DNA of 45,627 nt from Brevibacterium iodinum ATCC 49514 (GCF_900169265.1 NZ_FXYX01000025.1:1-45627); one strand, 5' to 3'. Positions 25,361-34,913 are shown, counted from the first letter of the stretch. Notes: generated from the letters alone by a model not told the origin. A program made the numbers and translations.

Positions 25361-26883
25361 CAGAAAAATCCTTGTGCGTTCTCCGAGTAGCTGACCAGCA
25401 GGTTCTTCGTCTGCTGGTAGTGGTCGAGCATCATCAGGTGGTTCTCTCGGCCGATTCCCGATGACTTGTATCTGCCGAAGGCAGCGTGTGCCGGATAGGC
25501 GTGGTAGTTGTTGACCCAGACGCGACCGGCCTGGATGTCTCGGCCTGCCCGGTAGGCGGTGTTGCCGGTCCGGGCCCAGACGCCGGCGCCGAGTCCGTAG
25601 AGCGTGTCATTGGCCGTGGTGATGGCGTCGTCGTAGTCCTTGAACGAGGTCAGGGCGACGACGGGGCCGAAGATCTCCTCCTGGAAGATCCGCATATTGT
25701 TCGAGCCCTTGAAGATGGTCGGCTGGACGTAGAAGCCTCCTGAGAGGTCGCCCTCGAGTTCGGCCTTGTCACCGCCGATGAGCACCTCGGCGCCTTCGTC
25801 CTTGCCGATCTTCAGGTAGGACATGATCTTCTCGTACTGATCGTTCGAGGCTTGCGCGCCGACCTGGGTGTCGGTGTCGAGCGGGTTGCCCTGCTTGATC
25901 GCGCGGACACGTTCGACTCCGGCGGCGACGAAGTCATCGAAGATCGACTCCTGGACGAGTGCACGCGACGGGCAGGTGCAGACCTCGCCCTGATTGAGAG
26001 CGAACATTGCGAAGCCCTCGAGTGCCTTGTCGCGGTAGCTGTCATCAGCGGCGAGCACGTCTTCGAAGAAGATGTTCGGGGACTTACCGCCGAGTTCCAG
26101 AGTCACCGGGATGATGTTCTGCGAGGCGTACTGCATGATGAGTCGGCCGGTCGTCGTCTCACCGGTGAAGGCGATCTTCTTGATCCGTTTGTTCGAGGCC
26201 AGGGGCTTGCCCGCCTCGACTCCGAAGCCGTTGACGATGTTGAGCACACCGGCTGGCAGCAGATCGCCGACGAGTTCGGCGAGGATGAGGATCGATGCCG
26301 GGGTCTGCTCGGCGGGTTTGAGGACGACGCAGTTGCCTGCCGCCAGTGCCGGTGCCAGCTTCCACGTGGCCATGAGGATGGGGAAGTTCCACGGGATGAT
26401 CTGTCCGACGACGCCGAGTGGCTCGTGGAAGTGATAGGCGACCGTATCGTCGTCGATCTGGGAGAGTCCGCCTTGCTGAGCCCGGATCGCCGAGGCGAAA
26501 TAGCGGAAGTGGTCGATGGCCAGTGGAATGTCGGCGGCCAGTGGTTCGCGGATGCCTTTGCCGTTGTCCCAGGTCTCGGCGACCGCGATCATCTCGAGGT
26601 TGGCTTCAATGCGATCAGCGATCTTGAGCAGGATGTTCGAGCGCTCGGTCACCGAGGTCTTTCCCCAGGCCGGTGCTGCTGCCCAGGCCGCGTCGAGGGC
26701 GGTTTCGATGTCTTCGGCGGTGGAGCTGGGAATCTCTGTGAAGGCCTGACCTGTGACGGGAGTGATGTTGTCGAAGTAGTTGCCGTTCTTCGGCGGCACC
26801 CACTCTCCTCCGATGTAGTTCTCGTAGCGTGGCTTGAACGTGACGAGGGAACCTTCGGTACCGGGTGCTGAGTAGACTGCCAT
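25360..26883 (-). CDS. NAD-dependent aldehyde dehydrogenase (acetaldehyde type)
   Basis: The 507-residue ALDH-superfamily enzyme has [21 protein letters not shown] (cofactor domain), the catalytic glutamate in [11 protein letters not shown], and catalytic Cys302 in GEVCTCPSR with a neighbouring Cys304. The C-terminal [15 protein letters not shown] is typical of the ExaC/AldB acetaldehyde group. It oxidises an aldehyde to the acid with NAD(P)+, probably during alcohol or ethanolamine catabolism. The start at 26883 follows GAAGGAG; a longer frame lacks such a signal. It is the first gene of a two-gene operon with DUF779. Confidence 0.93.
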   Translation of the reverse strand: MAVYSAPGTEGSLVTFKPRYENYIGGEWVPPKNGNYFDNITPVTGQAFTEIPSSTAEDIETALDAAWAAAPAWGKTSVTERSNILLKIADRIEANLEMIAVAETWDNGKGIREPLAADIPLAIDHFRYFASAIRAQQGGLSQIDDDTVAYHFHEPLGVVGQIIPWNFPILMATWKLAPALAAGNCVVLKPAEQTPASILILAELVGDLLPAGVLNIVNGFGVEAGKPLASNKRIKKIAFTGETTTGRLIMQYASQNIIPVTLELGGKSPNIFFEDVLAADDSYRDKALEGFAMFALNQGEVCTCPSRALVQESIFDDFVAAGVERVRAIKQGNPLDTDTQVGAQASNDQYEKIMSYLKIGKDEGAEVLIGGDKAELEGDLSGGFYVQPTIFKGSNNMRIFQEEIFGPVVALTSFKDYDDAITTANDTLYGLGAGVWARTGNTAYRAGRDIQAGRVWVNNYHAYPAHAAFGRYKSSGIGRENHLMMLDHYQQTKNLLVSYSENAQGFF

Positions 26884-27054
26884 GACACTCCTTCGTGTGA
26901 GTCCATCCGCTCGCCTCGCACGCACTGTTTCGCGTGCTGCGCATGTTCGTGGTCGACTGCGCGAAGCGGATGTGTCCGTATCCTCTCACCATAGGTCTCA
27001 GAGTGCGAGGGGACAATAGGTGTCATGGGTTCGCCGCAGTGCTCGACCGAAAGT

Positions 27055-27513
27055 TCAGCGGCTGTTGAGAACGTTTCGCCGAAGGAGTTCCAGGCTGAAG
27101 TCCCAGCCGTCAGAGAAGAAGTCGCGTGCCTCGCCTCGGCGGTCGACGGGAATGTCGGCGAAGGTGTGCGTGATACTCACCTTCGTGTCCCTGCCATGAG
27201 GCTCCAGAACGATTTCAATTCGGTCGGTTGGGCCGAAGCGTCCGTTCGTCCGCCGTCGGATCACGAGGTGGCGCAGCTCGTCGACGGCAGTGATCTCACC
27301 GGTGAGCACGTAATCATAGGAGTCATCGTTGTAGCGCTCTTCGTAGTGGCTGCCGGCTCGTGGTTCGAAATCGATCTGCACCGTCGGAGGTGGACACCAC
27401 CATCGGCTCAGGCGAGCCGGGTCAGCCAGGTGCTCCCACACCTCGGCGATCGCCGCTTTGATCACCAGCGATCTAGCGAAGCCCCATACTGGTTCCGCTC
27501 GCTCAGTACTCAT
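27055..27513 (-). CDS. SRPBCC/AHSA1-family protein
   Basis: The 152-residue protein has the START/Bet v1-like fold of the AHSA1 group: FARSLVIKAAIAEVWEHLAD, LSRWWCPPPTV, then alternating strands ending in FFSDGWDFSLELL. Members bind hydrophobic ligands or act as stress co-factors; no residue here gives a specific activity. It is the last gene of a four-gene minus-strand operon after aquaporin, GNAT and M23-like genes, overlapping the M23-like gene by four bases. Confidence 0.85.
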   Translation of the reverse strand: MSTERAEPVWGFARSLVIKAAIAEVWEHLADPARLSRWWCPPPTVQIDFEPRAGSHYEERYNDDSYDYVLTGEITAVDELRHLVIRRRTNGRFGPTDRIEIVLEPHGRDTKVSITHTFADIPVDRRGEARDFFSDGWDFSLELLRRNVLNSR

Positions 27514-28121
27514 ACCGTAACGATTCCCCCGTTGGAAGGCATCGTGCCGTTGAAGGTTATGGGTACAGCAGCAGCGTGCTCAATGTCGACACTGTCGATC
27601 GCTTGGACATGCACATGCGGTTCGGTGCTGTTGCCGGAGTTTCCGCGCAGCCCGATTTCTTCGCCGATCTCGACATGCTGCCCGATGCGCACTCGAGTGC
27701 TGCGGCGTTGAAGGTGGCACAACACGACCACTCCACCATCGCACCTGATCATGACGTGGTTGCCGGCGAGCGCAAGCCAACCTGCCTCGGCACGACGTCT
27801 CTGAGTCAGCGCGTATCCGATCGACGACATCCCGCGGTACGAGAGATGATCACGCTCGGTGTCATGAAAAGCCACGACAGTTCCAGCGACCGGAGAGAGC
27901 ACCGAACGGCCGAAGCCGACGAAATTCTCCGGAGGTTCCGGGCGCAGCAAAGAGCCGAACGTGAATGGAGCCGAGCGTCCGGAGTCATCGACCGGCACGA
28001 AGTCGATTGCGTATGAGGTCGCGAAGAGCCTCGTGCCGTGGCTCGGCACCCGATTGGCAGGACTGTTCTGGACCAGCCATCGGCCGGTGAAGGGGTAGTT
28101 CATATCAAGCACGTCGGCCAT
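27510..28121 (-). CDS. M23-family (LytM-like) peptidase without signal peptide
   Basis: The 203-residue protein shows the LytM pattern. The first metal ligands are at HGTRLFATSYAID (His28, Asp40). Next come GNHVMIRCDGGVVVLCHLQR, then VGQ-like turns (RIGQHVEIGEEIGLRGNSGN) and the final HVHVQ pair. These residues would form a zinc centre able to cut peptidoglycan peptides. No signal peptide or membrane anchor is present, so it is either cytoplasmic or exported by an unknown route, which is unusual for a wall hydrolase. It sits in a tight operon between GNAT and SRPBCC genes. Confidence 0.8.
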   Translation of the reverse strand: MADVLDMNYPFTGRWLVQNSPANRVPSHGTRLFATSYAIDFVPVDDSGRSAPFTFGSLLRPEPPENFVGFGRSVLSPVAGTVVAFHDTERDHLSYRGMSSIGYALTQRRRAEAGWLALAGNHVMIRCDGGVVVLCHLQRRSTRVRIGQHVEIGEEIGLRGNSGNSTEPHVHVQAIDSVDIEHAAAVPITFNGTMPSNGGIVTV

Positions 28122-28127
28122 CGTCCG

Positions 28128-28691
28128 TCACCTCGCGGAGTGCCCAGGCCGCACCGAAGCAAACAGGATCATGTCCCGACGCTCACCGCCGACCTTGCGA
28201 TGCCTGCCCTGGAGGCCCTCCTCACGAACATACCCGGCGCGTTCGGCGGTGCGAATCGATCCGTCATTCCAGGGTTCGATGAAGAGTTCAACGCGGTGCA
28301 GACCCGGAACCGTCCATGCGAACTCGGTCAGGGCCGCGAGCGCCTCGGCTGCATAGCCGCGCCCACGCTCGGAGGGTGCAACCGCATAACCAGCACTCGC
28401 TCGCCCCTCGTCGAGATCCTTCAGCCAGAGACCACAATGGCCGATTGCGACATCATCTGACCGGCGCGCAATGGTGAACGAGAATCCTGCCCCTTCAGCA
28501 TGCCGTTTCTGCTGTCGCCCCACCCAAGCCAAGGCCTCCCGCACAGTGGCGTCTCCCGGCAGTGAACCCGTCTGCGGCACATAGGGATCGGTCGACAGCG
28601 ACTGCGCCATCGCTGCGTCTCGCGCCTCCACCGCCCGCAGCAGAACCTGCCCATGAGCCGGAGACTCCGCGGGCCAGGGTGGCAGCGTCAT
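28128..28691 (-). CDS. GNAT-family N-acetyltransferase (RimJ/RimL type)
   Basis: The 187-residue acetyltransferase has the RimJ/RimL layout: VLLRAVEARDAAMAQ start, AIGHCGLWLKDLDEGRASAGYAVAPSERGRGYAAEAL (acetyl-CoA loop with RGRGYAAEA), then RVELFIEPWNDGSIRTAERAGYVREEG. ATG 28691 overlaps the aquaporin stop by four bases, so the longer upstream frame is not the real start. The target amine (a protein N-terminus, antibiotic or small molecule) cannot be predicted. Confidence 0.87.
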   Translation of the reverse strand: MTLPPWPAESPAHGQVLLRAVEARDAAMAQSLSTDPYVPQTGSLPGDATVREALAWVGRQQKRHAEGAGFSFTIARRSDDVAIGHCGLWLKDLDEGRASAGYAVAPSERGRGYAAEALAALTEFAWTVPGLHRVELFIEPWNDGSIRTAERAGYVREEGLQGRHRKVGGERRDMILFASVRPGHSAR

Positions 28692-29446
28692 CCGCCTTCG
28701 GTGATGGGGACTTCTGCGGCCTTGGGGAAGAGAAGGTTGTAGGTGAGTCCGGCGACGGCAGCACCGGCGAGCGGGGCGAGGAAGAACGCCCACACCTGGC
28801 CGAGTGCATCTCCACCGGCGAACACCGCAACCCCGAAGGAGCGGGCCGGGTTGACGGAGGTGTTGGACACCGGGATGGCGACGAGGTGGATGAGCGTGAG
28901 TGAGAGACCGATCGCCAGAGGGGCCATTCCGACCGGGGACCTGTCATCGGTCGCCCCGAGGATCACGTAGAGGAAGATGGCGGTGAGGACGAACTCGGCG
29001 ATGAGCACGCTGAGCAAGGAGAATCCGTTCGGGGAGAATTCTCCATAGCCGTTCGTCGCCAGCCCATCCTTCGCTAGCGAATAGTCCGGGTTGCCCGAGG
29101 CGATGAGGAGCACGACTCCACCGGCGACGATGCCGGCGACCAACTGCGTGATCCAGTAGGGCACGGCGTCTTTCACTGGGGTCCTGCCCGCAAGCACGCA
29201 GCCCAGTGTCACTGCTGGATTGAAGTGTCCGCCGGAGACATGTCCGACGGCGTAGGCCATGACGACGACGGTGAGGCCGAAGGCCAGTGCGACACCGAGG
29301 AACCCGATGCCCATGTTGAGGCCGTCATCACCGACGACCTTCGCGGCGAATACGGCCGCGCCGCAACCGCCGAAGACGAGGACGAAGGTGCCGAGGAATT
29401 CGGCGAAGATCTTTGAGACTAGTGTGGGTTTCTGCTGGAGAGCCAT
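28688..29446 (-). CDS. aqpZ: Aquaporin (AqpZ type)
   Basis: The 252-residue MIP-family channel has six TM segments and both NPA boxes: HFNPAVTLG (NPA at 76-78) and SVNPARSFG, whose Arg is the selectivity-filter arginine. GHVSGGHFNPAV and the F/H composition favour a water channel over a glycerol facilitator. It conducts water across the inner membrane in osmotic adjustment. It starts a four-gene operon, which is unusual for aqpZ, generally a single gene. Confidence 0.92.
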   Translation of the reverse strand: MALQQKPTLVSKIFAEFLGTFVLVFGGCGAAVFAAKVVGDDGLNMGIGFLGVALAFGLTVVVMAYAVGHVSGGHFNPAVTLGCVLAGRTPVKDAVPYWITQLVAGIVAGGVVLLIASGNPDYSLAKDGLATNGYGEFSPNGFSLLSVLIAEFVLTAIFLYVILGATDDRSPVGMAPLAIGLSLTLIHLVAIPVSNTSVNPARSFGVAVFAGGDALGQVWAFFLAPLAGAAVAGLTYNLLFPKAAEVPITEGG

Positions 29447-29566
29447 GACGAATCATCCGATCTGTGATGTGTGTCAAATACCATGTCGATTCCCATACTA
29501 CAGTCACGTCTTAGCAGATGAACCCAAGCTGTGCTGTCGTTTCCTCCCAGTGGGTACGACGAGGCT

Positions 29567-30046
29567 TCAGACCAGCGGCATGACCATGATCAGGCAGGGC
29601 GTCTGCTCATCCCAGAGGTCGGTCTCCTCGAGCGGGAGAAATCCCATCTTCTGATAGAAGTGTCGAGTCCGGTCGTAGTTGGGATCGGGGCTCGAGGCTC
29701 CCAGGGTCTTGACCTGCAACAGTGCCGCTCCCCGTGCCCTCACATCACTTGCGACCGCACGCATCATCGCCGTGCCGACTCCCGTTCCATGCACGGATCT
29801 GTCGACGACCGTGAAATGCACCTCGGCGGAGTGGTCGAAATGCCACGACACCAAGGTGACGCCGACGACCTTTCCGGCATCGTCTCGCACCGTCCACGTC
29901 TCCATGGTCCGTGCATCATCGACGTACTCAGCGTTGGATTCCGGTCTGCCGAACCACTCGGGGACGGTCAGCAGAAGACGGTCCACATCCTCGGGCACCT
30001 GGTCATCTCGGACTGCACTCCATCGTGTCTGTGTCATCCCACCCAT
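29567..30046 (-). CDS. GNAT-family N-acetyltransferase
   Basis: The protein of about 159 residues (156 if the second ATG at 30037 is used) has the GNAT core: VRDDAGKVVGVTLVSWH, AEVHFTVVDRSVHGTGVGTAMMRAV (the pyrophosphate loop HGTGVGTA), and a late FYQKMGFLPLEE. It transfers an acetyl group from acetyl-CoA to an unknown amine. Neither ATG has a well-placed ribosome binding site. It is transcribed alone and diverges from a small membrane protein gene. Confidence 0.85.
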   Translation of the reverse strand: MGGMTQTRWSAVRDDQVPEDVDRLLLTVPEWFGRPESNAEYVDDARTMETWTVRDDAGKVVGVTLVSWHFDHSAEVHFTVVDRSVHGTGVGTAMMRAVASDVRARGAALLQVKTLGASSPDPNYDRTRHFYQKMGFLPLEETDLWDEQTPCLIMVMPLV

Positions 30047-30114
30047 CCTAACGACCGTCCGGAACGGTCACAGCCACCTCGGCGCTGGTCGACGGTCTTG
30101 GTACGCTGACGAAC

Positions 30115-30339
30115 ATGAGTGAAGTCGACAGCCCGGTCCTGCGCCTGATCCCGTTTCTCGCGGCCATCACGGTGACGATCTTCGCCACTTTGGCTGTCAC
30201 CAGCGGCGATGAGAGCAACCTGCTCATCACACTGGTCACGGCGGCAATCTCCTATTTCGGCACCTACTACATCGCCCGGCTGCTCATCGGCCTCATCGTC
30301 CGGGTCACTCGGAGCGAGGGCCACGACGACCAGGACTAG
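30115..30339 (+). CDS. Small two-helix membrane protein, unrecognised
   Basis: The 74-residue protein has two hydrophobic segments, LIPFLAAITVTIFATLAV (about 11-28) and LLITLVTAAISYFGTYYIARLLIGLI (about 36-61), with short charged ends. No family is recognised. It sits between a divergent GNAT gene and the convergent AI-2E-type permease. Codon use is normal for the region and the frame is bounded by genes, so it is probably real. Function is unknown. Confidence 0.6.
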   Translation: MSEVDSPVLRLIPFLAAITVTIFATLAVTSGDESNLLITLVTAAISYFGTYYIARLLIGLIVRVTRSEGHDDQD

Positions 30340-30341
30340 CC

Positions 30342-31412
30342 CTATCTCTTGTCCTGGGCGGGCACGACGACCTTGCGGATGATGATCATTCCCGAGGCGG
30401 CCACGGGCACCGCGACCACGGCGCCGAGCACCCCACCCAGGGTGCCGCCGGCGATGGCGGCGATGATGACGAGCGCACCGGGCACATCCACAGCGGCCTT
30501 CATGATGCGGGGGCTGAGGAGGTAGGCCTCCACCTGCATGTACACGAGGTAGTAGATGGCCGCCGCGATTCCCAGACCGGGCGAGACCATCAGACAGGAC
30601 GCGGTGATGATGATCGCGCCGGTGATCGGTCCCACCAGGGGAATGAGCGAGGCGAGGAACGCCACGAACGCCAACAGCGCCGGCAGCGGGGCACCGATGA
30701 TGGTGAGGAAGATCGCCGAGCACACACCGTTGACGACTCCCAAGGACACCTGGCCGAGGACGTAGCGTCCGATGGACCGGGTGACCTCCTCGGTGACGGA
30801 TTCGACCGTCGGCCGCGATGAGGCCGCCACCAGCGAGAACATTGCGGATTTGATCGTCGGCATCGACACGGCGAAGTAGATGGTGAGGATGACGACGATG
30901 ATCACACCGGTGAGGAAGCTCAAGATCCCCGCCCCGATGGACACGACGCCGCCGCCGAGGGAGAGCACATTCTTCGGATCCGAAGCCCAGTCCGAGATGT
31001 TGGCGAACACCGCATCGATGTCGATCGCTCCGGTGAACTGCTCCTCGAGCTCCGTGACCCACCCGGTCGTGGCAAGGTTCGCCACGATTCCGGGCAGATC
31101 CGCGATGAACGTCTGGATCTGACTGATCACGGCCGGAGCGATGAGCAGCGCAACACCGACGACGATGAGGATGAAGGCCACGACGACGATGAGCACCGAC
31201 AGCGACCGCGGCACCCTGCGATCGACGAGCCACTGCACGATCGGTTCGAGCCCGAGGGCGAGGAACAGCGCCAGACCGATGTAGATGATCACTGTCGCCA
31301 CGGACTGCAGCGCCGTCATCACCAGGATCGCCAGCCCCACGCCCAAGGCTCCGGTGAAACCGAGCCGGAACGCGCTGTTGAGTGTGAGGGACTTGCCCTG
31401 CCCAGTGCCCAT
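30342..31412 (-). CDS. AI-2E family (PF01594) permease
   Basis: The 356-residue polytopic protein has the family pattern: paired N-terminal TMs (GVGLAILVMTALQSVATVIIY), VDRRVPRSLSVLIVVVAFILIV, a central soluble region (about 100-150), then TMs with LLAFVAFLASLIPLVGPITGA and a C-terminal PRIMKAAVDVPGALVIIAAIAGG. Members include AI-2 exporters (TqsA) and Na+/H+ antiporter relatives, so the substrate is undetermined. It faces away from the M3 peptidase gene, with about 95 bp between. Confidence 0.87.
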   Translation of the reverse strand: MGTGQGKSLTLNSAFRLGFTGALGVGLAILVMTALQSVATVIIYIGLALFLALGLEPIVQWLVDRRVPRSLSVLIVVVAFILIVVGVALLIAPAVISQIQTFIADLPGIVANLATTGWVTELEEQFTGAIDIDAVFANISDWASDPKNVLSLGGGVVSIGAGILSFLTGVIIVVILTIYFAVSMPTIKSAMFSLVAASSRPTVESVTEEVTRSIGRYVLGQVSLGVVNGVCSAIFLTIIGAPLPALLAFVAFLASLIPLVGPITGAIIITASCLMVSPGLGIAAAIYYLVYMQVEAYLLSPRIMKAAVDVPGALVIIAAIAGGTLGGVLGAVVAVPVAASGMIIIRKVVVPAQDKR

Positions 31413-31506
31413 GGAACCCAGTGTAACCAGCGATCATGCACTGGTCGGTCGACTCACGTTAGGATCGGAGCGAACCCTCAACCGCTAAGAAAGTGAATCG
31501 TCGAGC

Positions 31507-34113
31507 ATGAACGCAGATCCGAACGGCATCGATGTCTGGGAAGCGTTCCTCGACCCGCAGACCGACTATTCGCTGCCCGACTTCGCCGCGGTCACCGCAG
31601 AGACGCTGCTGACCGCGGTTCACACGGCCACCGATTTCGCCCGCGCCGAGGTGGCTGCCATCGTCGCCGACGACGCCGAGTCCACGTTCTTCTCCACCAC
31701 GGTGAGATTCGAATCCGCGTCCGTGCCGATGACCCGCATCGCCTCCGTCGCCGCAGCCATCGAATCGAATCATCTGCGCCCCGAACTCACCGACGCCCTC
31801 GCCGAAGTATGGGAGCTCCTGTCGGCCGCCCAGACCGAGATCCTGCTCAACGTCGACCTCTTCCACCGCATCGAACAGGTCTCGGTCGCCGACCTCAACC
31901 CCGAGGACAAACGTCAGCAGGAACTGACCATCGATCTCTTCGTGCGAGCCGGGGCCCGCCTCGGCGAGGAGGAACGGACGCAGATGGCCACGATCGCGGC
32001 CGAGCTGACCACTTTGGAGAACTCCTTCTCCCGCGCGCTGCAGCTCGATACGCGCGAGCTGGCCGTCCACCTCAGCGAGGCCGATTCCCTGGCCGGGATG
32101 AACGACGATCAGATTGCGGCCGCGGCGAATCGCGCCGCCGAGCGCGGCGTCGACGGCTACCTGCTGCCGCTGAACAACTTCACCCAGCAGCTCGTGCTCG
32201 AATCCCTCGACACCGCCCAGACCCGCCGGCATGTGCTGAATAATTCGATTGCCCGCGGATCCCGCGGCGGCGACGGCGACACCCGCACCCAGGTCGCCGA
32301 CACCACGGCGCTGCGGGCCCTGCAGGCGAATCTGCTCGGGTATCCCTCGTTCTCCTCCTACGCCGTCGACAACCAGACCGCCGGCAATCCGGACGCCGCT
32401 GCAGACATCGTGTCCTCCCTGATCAACCCCGCCAAGGCTCAGCTCGACGAGGAGCTCGGCCTGGTCCGGGACCGCTACGGACTCGACGACGTCGCGCCCG
32501 AGGACGTGAAGTACTACCTCGCGAAGTACCGGGCCGACGAATTCGGCATCGACTCAGACGAGGTGGCCAAGTACTTCGAGTTCGACACCGTGCTCACCGA
32601 GGGTGTCTTCCGCGCGGCCACCGGACTCTACGGCGTCACCTTCGCCCCCTATGACGGCGTCACCGCCTGGCATGAGGACGTGTGCGCCTATGAGGTCACC
32701 GACGTCACCGAACGCCCCCTGGGCCTCGTCCTCATCGACCCCTACGCCCGGGACACGAAACGCGGCGGAGCCTGGATGGACCAGTTGATCCCCGCCTCAC
32801 GCCTGACCGGCTTGCAGCCGGTCGTCACCCTCTCGCTCAATCTCGCCAAGCCCGGTCACGGACGGCCCACCCTGCTCAACCCGACCGAGCTTACGACCCT
32901 GTTCCACGAGTTCGGACACGTGCTCCACGGACTGTTCGCGAACTCGACGTACCCGTCGACGGCGGGCACAGCGGTCCCCCGCGACTACGTCGAATTCCCC
33001 TCGCAGCTCAACGAGATGTGGCGCTTCCACCCGCAGGTCCTCCCCCACTTCGCCAAACACGTCGACACGGGTGAGCCGATGCCGGCCCAACTCGTCGACG
33101 CCCTCATCGCCAGCGAGAAGTTCGGGCAGGGCTTCGACACCATCGAATACCTCGCCGCCGCGATGCTCGACCTGTCGTGGCATTCGCTCGAGGCCGGTGA
33201 GCACATCACCGATGTGCTGTCCTTCGAATCCGAGGTGCTCGCCGCCGCCGGCTTCTCGCCACTCGTCCCGCCGCGTTACCGGTCGACCTACTTCGGGCAC
33301 ATCTTCGCCTCCGGCTATGCCGCCGGCTACTACTCCTACCTCTACTCCGAGGTCATCGCCGCCTGGGTGAGCGAATGGTTCGAATCCCAGGGCGGCCTCA
33401 ACCGGGAGGCCGGAGACGCCTTCCGCGAGGCGATCCTCGCCCCCGGCTATTCGGTCGATCCGATGTCGGCGATCGAACGCTTCTTCGGCACCCGACCGGA
33501 TGTCGCCCCGCTGCTGCGTCGTCGCGGCCTCGCGGAGCCGGTGACCGAGGAGGACGCGGCTGACTCCGTCGATGACGAACAGTCCACAGTCGATGCGGCC
33601 CCGACGGCCGCCTCGGCGAACGACGAGGCACCGAAGCAGCACGCCAACCATGCGAAGGTCGAAGCACAGCTGCGGGAGCACGGAATCGACCCGGAGGTCC
33701 GCGTGTTCGCCGAGGCAACCCCGACCGCAGCCGCAGCGGCGGAGAAGATCGGCGTCGACCTCGGTGCCATCGCCAACAGCCTCATCTTCTCCTCCGGCGG
33801 CGACCCCGTGCTCATCATGACTTCGGGAGCCCACCGCGTCGACACCGACTATGTCGCAGACCAGCTGGGCATCGACTCCCTCGACCGAGCCGACAAGGAG
33901 CTCGTCCGCGAGGCCACCGGCCAGGTCATCGGCGGAGTCGCCCCGTGCGGGCACCCGGCGCCGATCCCCACCTATGTCGATGTCACCCTGGCCGAGCACC
34001 CGGTGCTGTGGGCCGCGGCAGGCACCCCGAACTCGATGATGCCGCTGACCTACGAGCAGCTGCTGACGATCACGAACGGCAAGGAGATCACCGTTGCCCG
34101 CGACGACACCTGA
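31507..34113 (+). CDS. M3 oligopeptidase fused to a YbaK-like aminoacyl-tRNA editing domain
   Basis: This 868-residue protein is an M3 metallopeptidase (about 1-675) followed by an acidic linker and a YbaK/ProX-type deacylase domain (about 712-868). The peptidase has HEFGH at 467-471 within LFHEFGHVLHGLFAN and the distal ligand region PSQLNEMW, as in Dcp/oligopeptidase A enzymes that degrade cytosolic peptides. The C-terminal domain shows VRVFAEATPTAAAAAEKIGV, SLIFSSGGDPVLIMTSG and GVAPCGHPAP, typical of YbaK-like hydrolases acting on Cys-tRNA(Pro)-type substrates. The single frame through the linker shows a real fusion. I do not know it as a common architecture. Confidence 0.88.
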   Translation: MNADPNGIDVWEAFLDPQTDYSLPDFAAVTAETLLTAVHTATDFARAEVAAIVADDAESTFFSTTVRFESASVPMTRIASVAAAIESNHLRPELTDALAEVWELLSAAQTEILLNVDLFHRIEQVSVADLNPEDKRQQELTIDLFVRAGARLGEEERTQMATIAAELTTLENSFSRALQLDTRELAVHLSEADSLAGMNDDQIAAAANRAAERGVDGYLLPLNNFTQQLVLESLDTAQTRRHVLNNSIARGSRGGDGDTRTQVADTTALRALQANLLGYPSFSSYAVDNQTAGNPDAAADIVSSLINPAKAQLDEELGLVRDRYGLDDVAPEDVKYYLAKYRADEFGIDSDEVAKYFEFDTVLTEGVFRAATGLYGVTFAPYDGVTAWHEDVCAYEVTDVTERPLGLVLIDPYARDTKRGGAWMDQLIPASRLTGLQPVVTLSLNLAKPGHGRPTLLNPTELTTLFHEFGHVLHGLFANSTYPSTAGTAVPRDYVEFPSQLNEMWRFHPQVLPHFAKHVDTGEPMPAQLVDALIASEKFGQGFDTIEYLAAAMLDLSWHSLEAGEHITDVLSFESEVLAAAGFSPLVPPRYRSTYFGHIFASGYAAGYYSYLYSEVIAAWVSEWFESQGGLNREAGDAFREAILAPGYSVDPMSAIERFFGTRPDVAPLLRRRGLAEPVTEEDAADSVDDEQSTVDAAPTAASANDEAPKQHANHAKVEAQLREHGIDPEVRVFAEATPTAAAAAEKIGVDLGAIANSLIFSSGGDPVLIMTSGAHRVDTDYVADQLGIDSLDRADKELVREATGQVIGGVAPCGHPAPIPTYVDVTLAEHPVLWAAAGTPNSMMPLTYEQLLTITNGKEITVARDDT

Positions 34114-34858
34114 GAGCGAGTCCGGACGGTCTGAGAGCGAGTCTGGACAGCCGGATCGCATCAGCGATTCGGCGCCCTCGAACACTTCAACCCGGCTGGC
34201 GGCCTTCGCCTCCTCGCGCGGTCGCTGCTATGCGGTCTTCCTCGCCGTGTTCTGCGCGGTGCTCATCATCTCGAACATCTCGGCAACGAAGGTCATCGGC
34301 TTCGGACCCATCGTCACCGACGGCGGAGCGTTCCTCTTCCCCATCGCCTACATCCTCGGCGATGTGATCAGTGAGGTCTACGGGTTCAAAGCCGCGCGCA
34401 AGGCCGTGATCACCGGGTTCGGACTGCAGATTCTCGCGACCTTCGTCTTCTGGCTGGTGCTCATCTCCCCGCCGGGACCAGGTTATGAGAACCAGGACGC
34501 CTTCGCCGCGGTCCTCGGGTTCTATCCGCGCATCGTCGCGGCTTCCCTCGTCGGATACTTCGTCGGCCAGCTGCTCAACTCTTGGGTGCTCGTGGCCGTG
34601 AAGAAGCGGATGGGCGAGTCGAAGCTGTGGGTGCGTCTGCTCACGTCGACCGGTGTCGGCGAGTTCGTCGACACGCTGCTGTTCTGCATCATCGCGTTCG
34701 CCGGTGTCATCCCGGGTCTCGACTTCCTCAACTACATCATCGTCGGCTTCGTCTACAAAGTCGCCGTCGAGATCATCTTCCTGCCCGTGACCTACCGGGT
34801 CATCAAGCTCGTCAAGCGCCACGAACCCAGCTACGAACTCGACGAGGCCCGGGCTTAG
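34094..34858 (+). CDS. yhhQ: Queuosine precursor transporter (YhhQ/VUT family)
   Basis: The 254-residue membrane protein has about six TMs and the family landmarks SNISATKVIGFGPIVTDGGAFLFPIAYILGDVISEVYGF and YIIVGFVYKVAVEI. It imports queuine or preQ0/preQ1 for tRNA modification. The TTG start at 34094 lies 8 bases after AAGGAG and inside the last codons of the M3-YbaK gene (20-bp overlap). The hydrophilic N-terminus is built from a 21-bp tandem duplication. The neighbouring convergent gene is tgt, which uses the imported base, a strong functional link. Confidence 0.9.
   Translation: MPATTPESESGRSESESGQPDRISDSAPSNTSTRLAAFASSRGRCYAVFLAVFCAVLIISNISATKVIGFGPIVTDGGAFLFPIAYILGDVISEVYGFKAARKAVITGFGLQILATFVFWLVLISPPGPGYENQDAFAAVLGFYPRIVAASLVGYFVGQLLNSWVLVAVKKRMGESKLWVRLLTSTGVGEFVDTLLFCIIAFAGVIPGLDFLNYIIVGFVYKVAVEIIFLPVTYRVIKLVKRHEPSYELDEARA
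34110..34151. repeat. Tandem 21-bp duplication at the gene overlap
   Basis: Two 21-bp units (each beginning CTGAGAGCGAG) follow each other directly with 2 mismatches. The first holds the stop codon of the M3-YbaK gene. In the transporter frame they encode the repeated ESESGRS/ESESGQP segment of its N-terminal tail. Confidence 0.85.
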
Positions 34859-34913
34859 GCCGACCGTACGCAATGTGGCCGGCCTTGTACGAGAGGGGGC
34901 CGACGGCAAGTGT

